From Adiantum capillus-veneris (lineage: Eukaryota; Streptophyta; Polypodiopsida; Polypodiales; Pteridaceae): 64,000 bases of DNA. Shown here in pieces: positions 11,606-22,761 of the stretch. The stretch lies in assembly GCA_014529385.2 (NCBI GenBank), contig CM043947.1, forward strand, positions 123,080,891 through 123,144,890, read 5' to 3'. A program made the translations under genes and the position numbers. The notes under the pieces were generated by a model that had not been told where the DNA came from, searched no databases, and saw only the letters and a program-made list of their open reading frames with translations. Every line of letters begins with the position of its first letter. Position 1 is the first letter of the stretch.

Positions 11606-12318
11606 CTCATATCTTTTGCTTTTGCTCCTTTTGATTTTTTGAGAAGAAATTTTTGTGTTCTCTGAATCATTAGAGGAATTGTGTTTCTTTTTCTATGCCT
11701 GGGCTCTAGTGATTACCTTGATTGGAACAATCGGTTCGCTCTCTGATGAGATACTAGGCATCACTTGGACTACGTTGACTACAGTTTTTCCTTGTTCAAA
11801 GGATTCTTAGGACAATCTTTCGAAAAGTGTCCTCCCTTTTTGTAACATTTTATGAAATAGGCTTCAATTGGTTTGAGGTTTTTGTCAGGCTCTAGACATT
11901 CGTTCTTCCAATTGTCATCAGCACCACATTTATGACAGTTTTCTGTTTTGGGCTTCATCATGGGTCTTCCCATGGGAGGTCTGACACCTTGATTAGCTAC
12001 ATAATACATTGGTGCGAGATCTGGTGGATCATAAGTCATGGTTTCCTCCATTGGTGGTGGGTGTAGACTATACCAATCTCCCTCTACCATTATTGTAGAT
12101 GGACTAAGCTCTGCATAGGGTGTAACAGGCACTAATGTGTGTTCATTTATGACTCCTTTTAAGTGCATGTACTTTACATGCACCACATTATATCCTGGAT
12201 AAGGAGGTTGTTGTCCCAACACAGGTTGAGGTCTCTCCATACCCATTGGTGGTCTTTGAACTTGAGCCATATTAGGTTGATATCTGTACATGGGTTGTCC
12301 TTGGGGTCTCATGGCCAC
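11606..12318 (-). pseudogene. Nucleocapsid part of Gag with degenerate zinc knuckles
   Basis: The N-terminal half is Met/Pro/Gln rich. Near the C-terminus CHKCGADDNWKNEC is a CCHC knuckle with Asn in place of His, and KCYKKGGHFSKDC is a second knuckle lacking one Cys. These knuckles normally bind the element's RNA. The open frame is 11779-12318; the 170 bases to its left are basic/low-complexity with stops. Confidence 0.75.
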
Positions 12319-12426
12319 GTACTGAACATTCCCATCATACTTTGGTTTGAAGTAGCACTCGTGGGTCTCATGGTTGGTCCATCTACCTTTGATTGCACAC
12401 CATTTTTGTAGCCTAATTGGTTGTCC

Positions 12427-13054
12427 CTATGGGTTTATCCCATGTCCTGGTCCTCTCATAGGTGCTTTTTGTATATCGTTCATCATGTCATTCATCATTT
12501 TTAGCATATCTTCTATGGCTGAGAGTGGTGGTGCACCAGCCGTTCCCACTTGTGTCGGTTTTGTGGATGCTGTCTTCTCGCTTTGGTTATCCTTAGGGAT
12601 ATCCTCTGCATTGAAGATCTCACAATTGTCTCCTAGGTCGATAGCACCAGACACACACGCCTCTAGGATTGTATGCTTTTTACTATAGAGTATAGCATGA
12701 AGTTCTTTGTTTAGCAGTCCCTCTAGAAACAATGAGACAAGTCGCTCCTTTGCAAGTATCTCCATCTCTGGCCATCTGGCAATGTACTATTTCATTCGAG
12801 TTGCACACTCCCTAACAGACTCACCATGTTTTCGTTTAAAGCTGTAGATTTGAACTACCATATTATGCTTAATCCCCATTTTAGAACAAGCAGCTACAAA
12901 TCTTTGAGTTAATGTATTCACATCCATGATTTATCTTGGTGGAATGTTTTGGAACCATGTCAAAGATTTTCCTTCTAACGTCATTCCAAACCCCTCGAAT
13001 TGAGTATGGAAATCGAATATACGCTCTGCACTCTTAGTACTTGCTTGAAGCTTG
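12427..13054 (-). pseudogene. Retrotransposon Gag capsid core
   Basis: Through one or two stops the minus strand reads LEGKSLTWFQNIPP, then FKRKHGESVRECATRMK, then LVSLFLEGLLNKELHAILYS. These match the plant retrotransposon Gag core (LxGxAxxWF, QxxxESVxxYxxR, FLEGLxxxL). The open frame is 12427-12765; the N-terminal part to about 13000 has a stop at each of two positions (after NIPPR and after RMK). Capsid proteins of this type form the virus-like particle. Confidence 0.8.
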
Positions 13055-14026
13055 CTAAGTGGTCATATGGATCCCCTGATCCACTGTATTTTCTGACCCA
13101 TTTTTGAAAATCAGCTGGTCTGACACGTCTATTTGGTTCAACTCTAGGTCTTTTGGAGTTGGTCCTGTTCCAAGTCCTTCAAACCAGTCTGTCGGAAATA
13201 GTGACTCATGTAGCCCTGGACTGGCCTTAGTGTCACCCGTTTTTCTACGTGATGAGGTGGTTTTTGGTTTCTTCACATTACTCTCTGATGATCTCTCACG
13301 ATGTTCGTCTCTTGGAGTGGTTTCCGGTCCTTGACCCAATATCCAACCCCGTATGGAATACCCCTGGTATTTGGTCTGTTCTACCTCTTCAGGAGTCATC
13401 ATAACAAAATTGTTGTTATAACAATCCCTAAACAAGTAAGTTGATAGATCCGCAGATCCCTTATCTTTGATTTTGAAGATATAGATGATCTTTATGGCCG
13501 TTAATTGTCCTGGTCTAGCATGAGAAGTCCACAAAAGATCTTTTATGTTTTTATCTTCCCAACAATAGACTCCGATCCTAGGATTATCAGTACTAAGCCA
13601 TTTCAAAGGCTTCAAGTCTACTTGATCGTATCTCTCGAATTCCAAAGTTGGTGGTCCTTCTTTTGCTCACATATCCGGGATTATAGTATTTACTTCTAAT
13701 CCCCATTTGTCTACCACATCAAGATTTTCAACTTGTACATATTGAGTTCCATTTCGATCCATGTACATTTTTCCTTGTTTGTTTGCGCTAACCTCTTCTT
13801 CGAACTCAATACCATGTTCATCAATGCGAATAGCATACTCTTCGTTAGGGTCTAAGTAAACCTGGGCTCCATGACAATTAGTCTTGTAAAAAGAGAGTAT
13901 ATGCTTATACCGCATTGTTGTTCCGGTTTTCGAGTGAGTCGAATAAGAAGACATTTCGGATGTTGAATCTGAAAAAGTGTCCGAGACTTCTTCAGGAATT
14001 GTGTGCAAGGAATTGCCTTGGTTCAC
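13055..14026 (-). pseudogene. N-terminal Gag region
   Basis: Two minus-strand frames (13667-14026 and 13055-13645) separated by one stop. The first is Ser/Thr rich, then acidic (FEEEVSANKQGKMYMDRNGT); the second includes MTPEEVEQTKYQGYSIRGW and a basic Ser/Thr-rich tail. I see no known domain. The position directly upstream of the capsid core makes it the N-terminal part of Gag or a small separate leader ORF. Confidence 0.55.
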
Positions 14027-14429
14027 GCTTTCTTCAGTGGATACTCTACTGGTGTTTTCTGCGAATAGGCCTTGATTTCCTATTACAGACCGGGTCTAAG
14101 GTTCATATAAACTTATGAAGCCCCGGTTTGAGTACTCACCTTAGATTGACTTGTCGTCAATTTCCACTTGATTCAATTGCAACTTTCTGTCAAGCCACTG
14201 ATTCCTCGTCTACAACCTGATTCCTATACAAAATTTATCAAATTAGCTATTTTCCTGTAAGGACAGTAGAGCTCTTGAGAACTCCAGTGATTGGTCTCTG
14301 TATTTCACTTCAATTCGTGCTATGGAAGTCAAAATTTTGACTTTCAGATTCAGCTTAACAAAATCAAAGGTCTAATCTGCAATCTGTAAACTAAATGTAT
14401 CTGTACTAATTTTGATCTGATTGAACCCA
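14027..14429 (-). other. Leader just upstream of gag
   Basis: AT-rich sequence without a recognised ORF, between the first gag frame and the palindromic repeat block. It is part of the long untranslated leader of the gypsy element. Confidence 0.5.
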
Positions 14430-15560
14430 AAATTTCCCTATGGCCTTATATTATGCTGGTCTAACACTGTATAAGCCCAAAAGTCAAAATTAAAGTCTCT
14501 CGATAGCAGAAGTAAATAATTGCGATTATTTACTTTTGTCACTTTTTTTTGCATTTTTTGGATTGGTTTGGCAAGTATAAAACTTGTAAAAGCCCTTGGG
14601 CAAGTTTCAACAAGTTTGGACAAAATTTGATCAAGTTTACCCATTGTTCCGTGTCCGCAGACTCTGATTTTGAGAATCTGGCTTAAGTCTCACTTTTGTG
14701 GTCCAAATTGCACCAAAATTGATTTGTGGGGTCTACTTGATGTGCTTGACCTTGTGGTATACTCAAATTTGCAAAATCACCAAGTTTTGAAGCAGATGTA
14801 AATAATCGCGATTATTTACTCTTGACAATTTTTTGCAAATTTTTGTTCCAACTTTGACACAAATCTATTAAGCACCTTATGTTAAGGTCACTAGCCAATT
14901 TTCATCAAGTTTGGATAATTTTTGGTCAAATGGTCATCAATTATCTGTTCGCAGACTAACTTTGCAACTTTTGTCACAGTTTTCACTCCGGTGATTCAAA
15001 TCTTATCAAATTTGGTTTGTGGGCTTATTACAACATGGTAAAGCTAATGACATGCCAACTTGGTAAAAAAAGTTCAAGAACTGGGCAGATGTAAATAATC
15101 GTGATTATTTATATTTGATAAAATTTTATAATTTTTTGGTCAACTGAGCATGTACACATGTTTATCACATCAATATAAGCCTATGAATCAATTTTCAACA
15201 AGTTTGGATAAATTTTTCCTCATTTCACACTCAAGATTCAAAAAGTCAGTACAAACTTTAGTTTTCACCCAATTTTTTGCCAGTTTAGTGATCTAAATCT
15301 CTTGGGCCTTTACAAAAGTTGTTTGTACACATGCAATGAGTCAATGGTATGAGCCTTGGCCAAATTAGAGCAAAAAGTTAATAATCGTGATTATTACCTT
15401 GAAGCTTGAAATGAGTACTTTTTTGCAATTTTCTCAAAGACAGTCTTTTTATGATGTTTTTTAAGCTTATAAATCAAGTCAAAACTTAATTTGGCCTAAA
15501 ATGTCAAGAAAAAGTAAACAATCTGAGTTTTGGTCAACTTCTTGAAATTTTTACCTTGAA
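14430..15560. repeat. Right block of ~288-bp repeats centred on a palindrome
   Basis: Four cores similar to AAATAATCGCGATTATTT lie at 14512-14533, 14798-14819, 15091-15112 and 15377-15397, spaced 286, 293 and 286 bases. The 14798 core is a perfect palindrome; the others carry one to three changes, mostly C to T or G to A next to the central CG. Inter-core sequence repeats too (versions of 'tcaagtttgga' and 'tgtgggctta'). A half-core at 15514 (gtaaacaatc) ends the block. It sits in the leader between the primer site and gag. Confidence 0.85.
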
Positions 15561-16080
15561 GTGTCCTTGAGCTTACCCACTGGTTCGGACAACTCTTAGG
15601 CTTACTCCCCAGTTGGATTGAATGAAATCGAGTCTTTTCAAGCTATTATTTCTAGCCGCAGACCTAAAATTATGCAACTTTGCATAACAACTCACACTTG
15701 ATTCTTTCAGAAAGAGCAATGCTATGAAATCCACCTCGGATCCTACTTACCCTACTCCTAGTTTCTCATGCAATGGGGTTGTGGAAAGTATCCACAAACA
15801 CTCGTTTTCTTGTGTTTTTTATGTTTTTCAGAGTTTTGATCTTAAGACTTGTCTCATCTACCAATCATTCTCCCAAATCCTAATCTAAATCTACAATCCT
15901 ACAATGCTAAAGGTACTCAGCAAGTACGATTACCTCCAAGCTACCTCTACACAGCAAAAGACGACAATCCTAAGCTATGCGGTTTCTAAAAGAGAGTTTA
16001 GAACTCTAGGCGAACCTAGAGGAAGTTAAAGGACAATTACACAAGACGCTCGTGTTTTTCCCTAGCTTAGGTCTTTTCGA
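15561..16080 (-). other. Leader between primer site and repeat block
   Basis: No credible ORF. This is the part of the 5' leader directly downstream of the primer-binding site on the minus strand. Confidence 0.5.
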
Positions 16081-16098
16081 TCTCTGACAGCAGCGCCA
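16081..16098 (-). promoter_or_regulatory. Primer-binding site of the gypsy element
   Basis: The minus strand reads TGGCGCTGCTGTCAGAGA two bases after an LTR end (..CCCACA). Compared with the plant Tat/Athila-type primer site as I know it (TGGCGCCGTTGCCGGGGA), 13 of 18 positions agree and all five differences are transitions. It would pair with the 3' end of the tRNA that primes cDNA synthesis. Confidence 0.65.
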
Positions 16099-16100
16099 AA

Positions 16101-16860
16101 TGTGGGACGCATGTCTAATCTCACCATTCTATCTTATTGCAGTATTAGCGAGAACCACGATTAATTTGTCAAACCATGGGACGAAGCTAACTCGATTAGT
16201 GCATAGAGGCTACAAGAGGTTGTCAATCTCTCGGAAAACAACTAACAACTCGCATCTAACTCAACTACACTCAAGTGACTGAAATCACCAAAAGCCAATC
16301 GCTCATCAGCAAGCAAATCACATCCGTTACAGCATCAACTGACATCCAAACGTAACGAAACTTCTAGAACAAGTTTAGAAGACATAAGCACACATGTCTA
16401 TGGCCTCAAATCCCACTTTAGGTCAAGTTCCAAAATCGCGATTATTAATAGCAGTGGATTTTTGACCTAGTCGTTTTCGACCCAGAATGCATCTAAATGC
16501 TTAGCAGTGATGCCCCAATACCCCGCCTATGCTTAGTTTTCGTTTTAAAAGTGTAAATTCCTAGTTATGATGAAATTAGGTCGCGGGTCGGAGACGCCAA
16601 AAGCTACGAAATACTGTGAATGGCTTAAGTCAATGCGTAGAGCTCTTACCTGCGGTTGCAATGCAACAAACACATTCACAATGTGACAACCGGAGAGGGA
16701 GTAGGAAGCGCGAGAAGGAGAGAAGTGAGCGTCGTTAGTTCACGCTGTGTATTTCTTATCCAAAAACTTATAAAAAACTTACAGAAATTGGCTTTTATAC
16801 CTTAGCTAAGGTTTTTGGGTGGTCAAAAGTAATAATCTGGAGTTCTACCAAAGATGAGAA
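16101..16860 (-). repeat. 5' LTR of the gypsy element (R-U5 and part of U3)
   Basis: The LTR edge is placed at 16101 because + strand TGTGGGACGC begins there, two bases from the primer site. Its outer edge is not clear; it runs at least to the TATA box at 16791-16800. A further copy of the palindrome core (AAAATCGCGATTATTA) lies at 16432-16447, inside the LTR. No second LTR copy was found in the window. Confidence 0.6.
16791..16800 (-). promoter_or_regulatory. TATA box in the 5' LTR
   Basis: GTATAAAAGC on the minus strand lies about 690 bases upstream of the LTR end, a plausible place for transcription of the gypsy element to start (about 30 bases further left). Confidence 0.5.
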
Positions 16861-17200
16861 TTGACTGGCTACTACAATCTGGAAGCTTGTAGCCCCAGCT
16901 TATTAATTACAAAGTTTACCAAGAAAATAGGAGTTATAATATTCCGGATTTATCAAAATAATAATTGTTTTACAAGGAGAACTCCGAAAAATGGTGTCCG
17001 CGTTAGCTTGTTGCTAACAAAAGGATGTGGTGCTTGGCGTTGCTTTAATCGATATGTATGCCAAATTTGATGCTTATTGCATTGCCTTGGCCGGCATCTA
17101 CGTCAATGCCCACCCAATGTGGCTGTCCAATGAAGGAAGCTTGGCAATGCCTTGGTTGATATGAATGCCCAAATGTGATGCTCTTGAGTCGAGTGGCTGT
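16861..17200 (+). pseudogene. Possible PPR-protein relic
   Basis: At 17024-17075 the + strand encodes DVVLGVALIDMYAKFDA, which resembles the plant PPR signature (..xALIDMYAKCG). A second, similar stretch GNALVDMNAQM starts 107 bases further (17143), about one PPR repeat away, in another frame and ended by a stop. A third, weaker version lies between them. Only about 180 bases are covered, so this is a short broken fragment at best. 16861-17000 holds nothing I recognise. Confidence 0.35.
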
Positions 17201-17239
17201 TCGTAGTAAGAATGACCGCCGACTTAGTGAATAAAAGAG

Positions 17240-17686
17240 TTTTTAGTGTGTGTGGAAAGAAAAAGAAAAGGAGGGAGAAAAAGAGAGAGGGCAACGACGG
17301 CGCTGTCATTACCCCTCTTTAAAAGCATGAGAAGAAGTTGTTTTTTTATGAGAGGGAAGTTAAAATAAAGGAAGTCATGCAAGCTTAGAAGAAAAAGAAG
17401 AGGAAGGGAAAGGAGGCGCCGTGGAGAGAAGAAGGAAAGAAAGAAAAAAGAAGAAGGAAAGAAGAAGAAGAAGAAAGAAAGAAAAAGAAGAAGAAGAAGA
17501 AGAAAACGAAAGAAGAGAAAGAGAAGGAAGAAGAAGAAGAAAAAGAGAAGGAAGAAGAAGAAGAAAAAGAAAAAAAATTGCAGGGAAGAGTTAACGAGGA
17601 GGAAACGAGGGGGCAAGGTAACAAAGAGAGCAAGGAGTCGAAGGGCAAGAGGAGAGGAAGCTCACGGCTCATCCTCGACAAGCAAG

Positions 17687-17734
<48 letters not shown>

Positions 17735-17900
17735 CTCAAATAGGAGCAAAGGGAGAAGCTTTCTCTTGCTCTCGTCATCAAAACAAGCAAAGCTAGGAGG
17801 GAGGAGGAGGTGAAGAAAAGCACTAAAGAAAGGCTTTCTCTCTTGAGAAGGAGAAGCAAGGCGAGGATCTTGAACAAGAAGGAAAGCATGCGAGGAGCTT
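17240..17900. repeat. Long purine tract and (CT)n microsatellite
   Basis: From about 17240 to 17580 the + strand is almost pure A/G, rich in GAA and AAG triplets. After a mixed stretch a (CT)n tract follows at 17687-17731. Apparent Phe/Leu/Ser-rich minus-strand ORFs here are products of the low-complexity sequence, not genes. Confidence 0.85.
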
Positions 17901-18540
17901 GGACAAGGCAAAGCTTTTCTCTCTCCCGCTCTCGACCTCGGCTAGCAAGTGGGCAAGGGAAGATTTGAAGCAGGATACGGTTATCTCGCTCTTGTGCTGT
18001 GACGCAAAATCAAGGGGCTCTTTCTCAGCATAAACAAAGGAATCAACCTAATTAAAGAAGCAGAAGGAAAGCACAAGGCAGGCCCTGCAAGGGTTAAGGA
18101 AATCGGAGCAATTGAGGAGCAGGAAGCTGCGAAATAACTCACAGAGTTGAAGCTTGCTGAATTTAAGGGCAACCAAAGCAGATGAAGCAACATGAGGGAA
18201 TTCCCATCACCGTCATCCGTTAGAGATTGAATGAGCATTTTGTTAAGTCCGGTGTTGTTAACGGCCCGATTAATCTTGTAAATGGGAGCTTAAACTCCTA
18301 GTTAGCAGTTGATCCAAGTGACAGTGCTGTTAACAGCCCGCCTTGGCTAAGGACTAAGTTGTACTCAAAGTAATATTCAATTAATTGATGATTACGGTGA
18401 TTACCAGAGCTATCAGTTGTTCTTGTTCTCTCTCTTTCACACCTCCCATAGCCAGAGGCCCGGCGCCTACCCGACTCACGTAGCGAACACATATCCCCCG
18501 ACAACGTTTAACAATTAACATATAATGCAACTTAGGCTAA
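17901..18540. other. Stretch without a recognised gene
   Basis: No ORF with convincing composition. The sequence around 18240-18340 has a short internal repeat (versions of 'gttgttaacggcccg'), which may be degraded LTR sequence belonging to the gypsy relic to the right. Confidence 0.4.
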
Positions 18541-19815
18541 ATTAACAGCAATACTATACAACAAAGCTGGGGTAGCCATTGCTACAAAGGAAATCTAGAA
18601 GAAGTGGGAAAGACAAACTCTCAAGAAAATGCATATGAAATTGCAGTTAGCAGATGAGTTTGTAGAGAGACCCTCGAGAATGCTTGAACAAATTAATCAA
18701 AAATGGTTTAAGAATCGGGCTATGAACACCTCTACTTGTGGCATAAGGGTGTCACAATAAGGGTCAGCACAAAGGACCATAATTACAGAGACATAAATCA
18801 AACCCCATTGAAAGACTTTGGTGTAACTATGAATTTTGGAACACATTTTTTTTCTTGGTTAATGAAGCAATCACATGTTTGGATATACGGAGCATCTAAA
18901 AGTGGAGACCTGAGAAAGGAAGATCGTATCCTAGAGTGCTCATTAGAAGAAAAGAACTATATGAAAGAAATATTTTTAGAGGAGTTATTTAAATCCTTTG
19001 GATGGGAGAAAATACTGGCGACACTAAATGTTTGCATAAACGATGTAATCCCCATAGCATCTTGCGACAAAGATGGTTATGATATATAATGCCCTTCCAG
19101 ATGGTAAATGTTATCCTGGAACCAAAAGAGGAAACCAAAATGACAAAAACTAACAAAACAATGAATTGAAAACAAATAGTGGAAGAAGTTTCTGTTTGAG
19201 ATCTTGGTGACAAGGAAGAGGACAAGTTTCATGATTCTTAGAGTGATGACTTAGGGAACGATGCTGAAGACGATCTCTCAAGCAGCTCAAAAAATGAAAA
19301 TATGCCAAAACAAGAGGAGTTTATCTTCTACTAGTTTCCAAACCAAACATTGAGGAGACAAAAGAGATATCAATTGAAACGAACATGAAAACAACAAAAT
19401 TGATTGGAGATATTGATGCCTTGATTAATGACCAAAACGCGCTACCTCATGCTCGTGGGAGCAAATGACTGCATTCAAGACAAAATCACCAAAAAAATGT
19501 TAATGTTGACAACTTTTTGGGTAAATCCAAAGAAGAAAAGCAAATTAAAAGAAACTCGAGGAAATAGTCAAAAAATAGAAAAAGAAATTCCAAAACTGAA
19601 CAAAAAAACGAATACCAAAAGCTCAAATGGATACTAAAAGAAGTTTGGACAATCGAGATGGAGAATGAAGAGGAATCCAACATGGGAAATTTGATGCACC
19701 CTCTCACTATAAAAAGTACACCATCTAGGACAAACAAATCGTGATTCAGCAACCAATGAGGGAATTCAAGAAACCAGGTACAGGCTTGAGAATGCAAAAA
19801 GTATTGATCTAGCCA
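18541..19815 (+). pseudogene. Ty3/gypsy relic, same family as the 5-16.9 kb element, opposite strand
   Basis: The + strand starts inside the protease: AGVAIATKE and MKLQLADEFVERP parallel GAGIAIATKA and the following strand of the minus-strand element. The linker then aligns well (for example KDHNYRDINQTP versus KDHTYRDVLKTT, and ATLNVCINDVIP versus ATMDVCVNTSMP), with an open frame at 18736-19089. Near 19740-19790 the pre-RT segment appears (PSHYKKYTI, then DKQIVIQQPMREF after a stop). The catalytic Asp of the protease is lost. The copy ends abruptly near 19815, where minus-strand copia sequence begins. Confidence 0.8.
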
Positions 19816-21015
19816 CTCCATGGCTGTGTCTCTAGGGAGCATACTTTCTCTACCTCTGCCTACACAAACTCTTACAACACCTGCTGTGTCTCACTAGAGC
19901 GTTGCCACTCTACCTCTGTCTCTACAGAGTCTATTGGCACGTCATGCATAGCTAAATGTTCTGTCTTGTGAGCATGGTGGAGCTCACCTGCGAAGGAGAC
20001 ACGTCTCATCTCTCGTTCAAAACATGCCATCACAAAAATCGTGACTATGCCATCTCTCGTTCAAAACATGCCAACAAAAAAATCGAGACATGTCTTATCT
20101 CTCATTCAAAACATGACAGCAACAAAATCAAGACTATGCCATCCCTCATTCAAAACAAGCCAGCAACAAAATTGAGACTATTCCATCTCGAACCTGACAC
20201 ACATGCATAGGATATACCAAGCTGCTACGGGCTCCTCTGGCAATCACTAATGAATCACAATGCATCTGGAAAGCCTACTCTCTAAGCAGTATTTGACAAC
20301 CAAAGTCTACTAAGTCTCTCACTGAGATAAGCTCTATCTTAGCTGAGGAACGTACCAAACATGTCGTAGTGTGTATGGTGCACTACTGGGCAAAGACAAA
20401 CAAACATCTCCTACACCCTCTATGTCAAACACCGAACCATCGGCCAAGTGCACACAACCAAGTCTCCCACTACAAAATGTGATGAACCATTCACAACATG
20501 GGGTGGTCTGGAAAACAACATCACTATCGAGTAGCCACTATGGAGAAAGTGTGCTATCCATAGACATATCTGCAAGAGGTACACTCGAGGCAAACATGAC
20601 ATCACCGTGACTGGCATAGACTGTCACTGGAACTCCCTTTCTAACATGTGCCAATTGTGGATCTGCATCTCGCATACATCTCTGCTACTGTCTCATACGT
20701 CTGAAACAATGGCATATAAGTGAACACCAAAATGGCAACAAAGTGGGAGATCACTCGACCACTACACAATCATGAAAACCATGACATTGCATCAAAAATG
20801 ATGCTCACATATGCATAAAAACAACTCCACAATCTGGTATCTGCAAGCATAAACTGGGACAAACTTCTCAACTGAGCGTAAAGCGCATATACACAAGTAG
20901 AGAGCAAACTAGCTCAAATTTATCCCACAAGAGAAACTGCCTCCAAAAATCAGCAAAAAACATGTGAAATGTGTGACTGTCTGTCTGCAGCCACACAAGC
21001 ACACACAATCCTCAC
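19816..21015 (-). pseudogene. Ty1/copia gag-protease relic
   Basis: On the minus strand this stretch aligns with the deleted copia at 22.76-26.11 kb: the protease-linker part (19830-20270 versus about 23480-23840), the protease (20400-20620 versus 23985-24160) and part of gag (20640-20720 versus about 24240-24300). No frame stays open. A run of short repeats containing 'tcaaaacatgcca' lies at 20010-20160. The right end is near 21015, where + strand gag sequence starts. Confidence 0.65.
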
Positions 21016-21029
21016 TCAACCACCATAAA

Positions 21030-22713
21030 AAAAATGCATGCCCAAATGGTTTTTGAGTGGGTTCAAAAGCAACAAGTTTAGAGAATAGAAAGTGCCATTA
21101 CCAACTTGGACGTTTAAAAACCTCGTGCAAAGAGCTTTGAAGTTAGAGCAACATTCCAAAAAAGTAAAGGGCAAAAAAGAAAGGGAGAATTTTAGTGATA
21201 GTGAATCATCCATTAAAGAATCCAGTACTAGCTCCAGCTCTTTGAAAAGTGATTTGGAGGACAGGTCCAAGAGTAGAAAGAAGGGATCTTGGACCAAAAA
21301 GATCGAGGCACTATCCAAGCAAAAATCTAAGATATCAAAGACAAAACGTTTAGTAGGGAAAATAGAGACTTGGTGTGAAAAATGCAAGTCAAAAGAGCAT
21401 AGGTTCAATGAATGATGCCAATGCACTTATTGTAAAACCATTGGGCACCAATGAAGCAATTGCAAAATAAGAATGCATTATTTCAAGGAAGATAAAGTTG
21501 TCTCCATGATAGCTTTGATGAATCTAGAAATAACTAAGCAAGAAAGTGTACCAGAGAAGATGGACAATGGAGCCAATACAGCTAGGAGAGGATGCTATCA
21601 AAACATTTTGGTAGAGGTAGGGATAGAGATAATTTTACTAGATATAAATACCTTGGAAAATAAAGACACTTTGTAGCACAATTTCCAGATAATTTGTAAA
21701 TTTAAGTGGCCGAGGGTAATAAGGTGGTAGAGCTAGTTCCAATAGATGTGATCACTAGGAGTGTTGGAGATGTCATTGGATGAGGCATCTAGTCTAAAAA
21801 AGCAAAGCAAAGAGACTTAGAAGTGGGACAAAAAGAGATTTATCTAGGAGGCCAAGGGAAAGTCCAAAGAAGTGGATGAGTGGCAAGAGCAGAGGGAACA
21901 TGTGACTCACATCGTTGAGAATCTGGAGAAGAAAATGCTAAAAAATTCAGAATGCTCATGTGCTAGAGCCATTCAATGGCTTTCACAAAAAGCTTCAAAA
22001 GATATGCAGAAGGAATCTCAGCTATGGAATCTGGTAAGAGCAGTGCTGGAATGGAAATCAAGGAACCAACAAAAGGCTTAGCGGAGCACCTGGAAAAGAG
22101 ATATGGAAAGAAAAGGCGGACTTTGCTAAAGCTGGTAAACCAAATATGGGGAAAAAAATGTTCAGTAGAAACAATATGAATTCCCACAAAAGGATGCATC
22201 ATCTAAGAGATTTAGGAGGCCAGTAGAGGAATGGCACTGCGAAGGCAAATTTTTTGAGGGAAGGAGGTCATCCAGCTCAGATAGTAGTTCTAAGAATAAA
22301 AAGGATCAAATACATATCAAAGTTTGTTAGCAAATTCAAAAGTTGAATATATATATTAGGAGAACATTACCTAAAGTGGCTAGTTTCATCAGACGATGGT
22401 AGAGGAAGAGAATTAGATGAATGGTAGTGGATTTATTTCAAATTAAATATGACAAAGTATATGTCATCTAGATCAATTACAAGATCAAGTAACAAAGGGA
22501 ACCATTGTTGTCAGGGGTGATTCTAGATGGTGGTGTTGGAGTCAACAATTTGTAAGAGCATGTAAGACAAAGATTAGGGATTTAAGAGATGAAACTTGCT
22601 CTTTTCCGAATTAGAATGGTAGACTAGAGGATCATCTAGGCCAGTGGTCCGATTGAGAATCTTCAGACTAGAGTAGGATTAAAGAAGTTTAAAACCAATG
22701 TTCACATTCTGGA
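21030..22713 (+). pseudogene. Gag and protease relic of another LTR retrotransposon
   Basis: At 21092-21460 a basic, Ser-rich Gag tail leads into two zinc knuckles, CEKCKSKEHRFNE followed by a stop, and CTYCKTIGHQ-stop-SNC. The middle part (21870-22200) is Glu/Lys rich with no domain I know. At about 22500-22713 a retropepsin appears: EPLLSGVILDGGVGVNN, then MVD and ASGPIENLQ, then TNVHILDV. The active site reads LDGG instead of a DSG/DTG form. Stops occur throughout. It ends where an LTR-like sequence begins at 22714. Probably Ty3/gypsy, but a different family from the 5-16.9 kb element. Confidence 0.65.
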
Positions 22714-22756
22714 TGTCAAGTGTAACGGAAGTGTTTATGGATTTAGCTCGGATCTA

Positions 22757-22761
22757 GTACT
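22757..22761. repeat. Target-site duplication, left copy
   Basis: GTACT directly precedes the left LTR (TGAAAGGG) of the nested copia; the same five bases follow the right LTR at 26114-26118. Confidence 0.9.

Larger units (their letters stand above)
5041..16860 (-). mobile_element. Large decayed Ty3/gypsy LTR retrotransposon
   Basis: Reading leftwards the order is 5' LTR (from 16101 to at least 16860), primer-binding site, long leader with palindromic repeats, gag, protease, RT, RNase H, integrase and an extra domain. Protease-RT-RNase H-integrase is the Ty3/gypsy order. The RT has FLDGFSGYNQ and VYMDDL motifs, and the integrase has an HHCC finger and a DDE triad. The many stops and frameshifts show it is inactive. 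No 3' LTR matching the 5' LTR is visible between 1 and 5040. Either the element continues through the coiled-coil ORF and its 3' LTR lies beyond the left edge, or the 3' end was lost. The primer site resembles that of Tat/Athila-type elements. Confidence 0.85.

Noticed and set aside
17224-17681. Phe/Leu/Ser-rich ORFs on the minus strand
   Set aside because: They only translate the purine tract and show no complexity.
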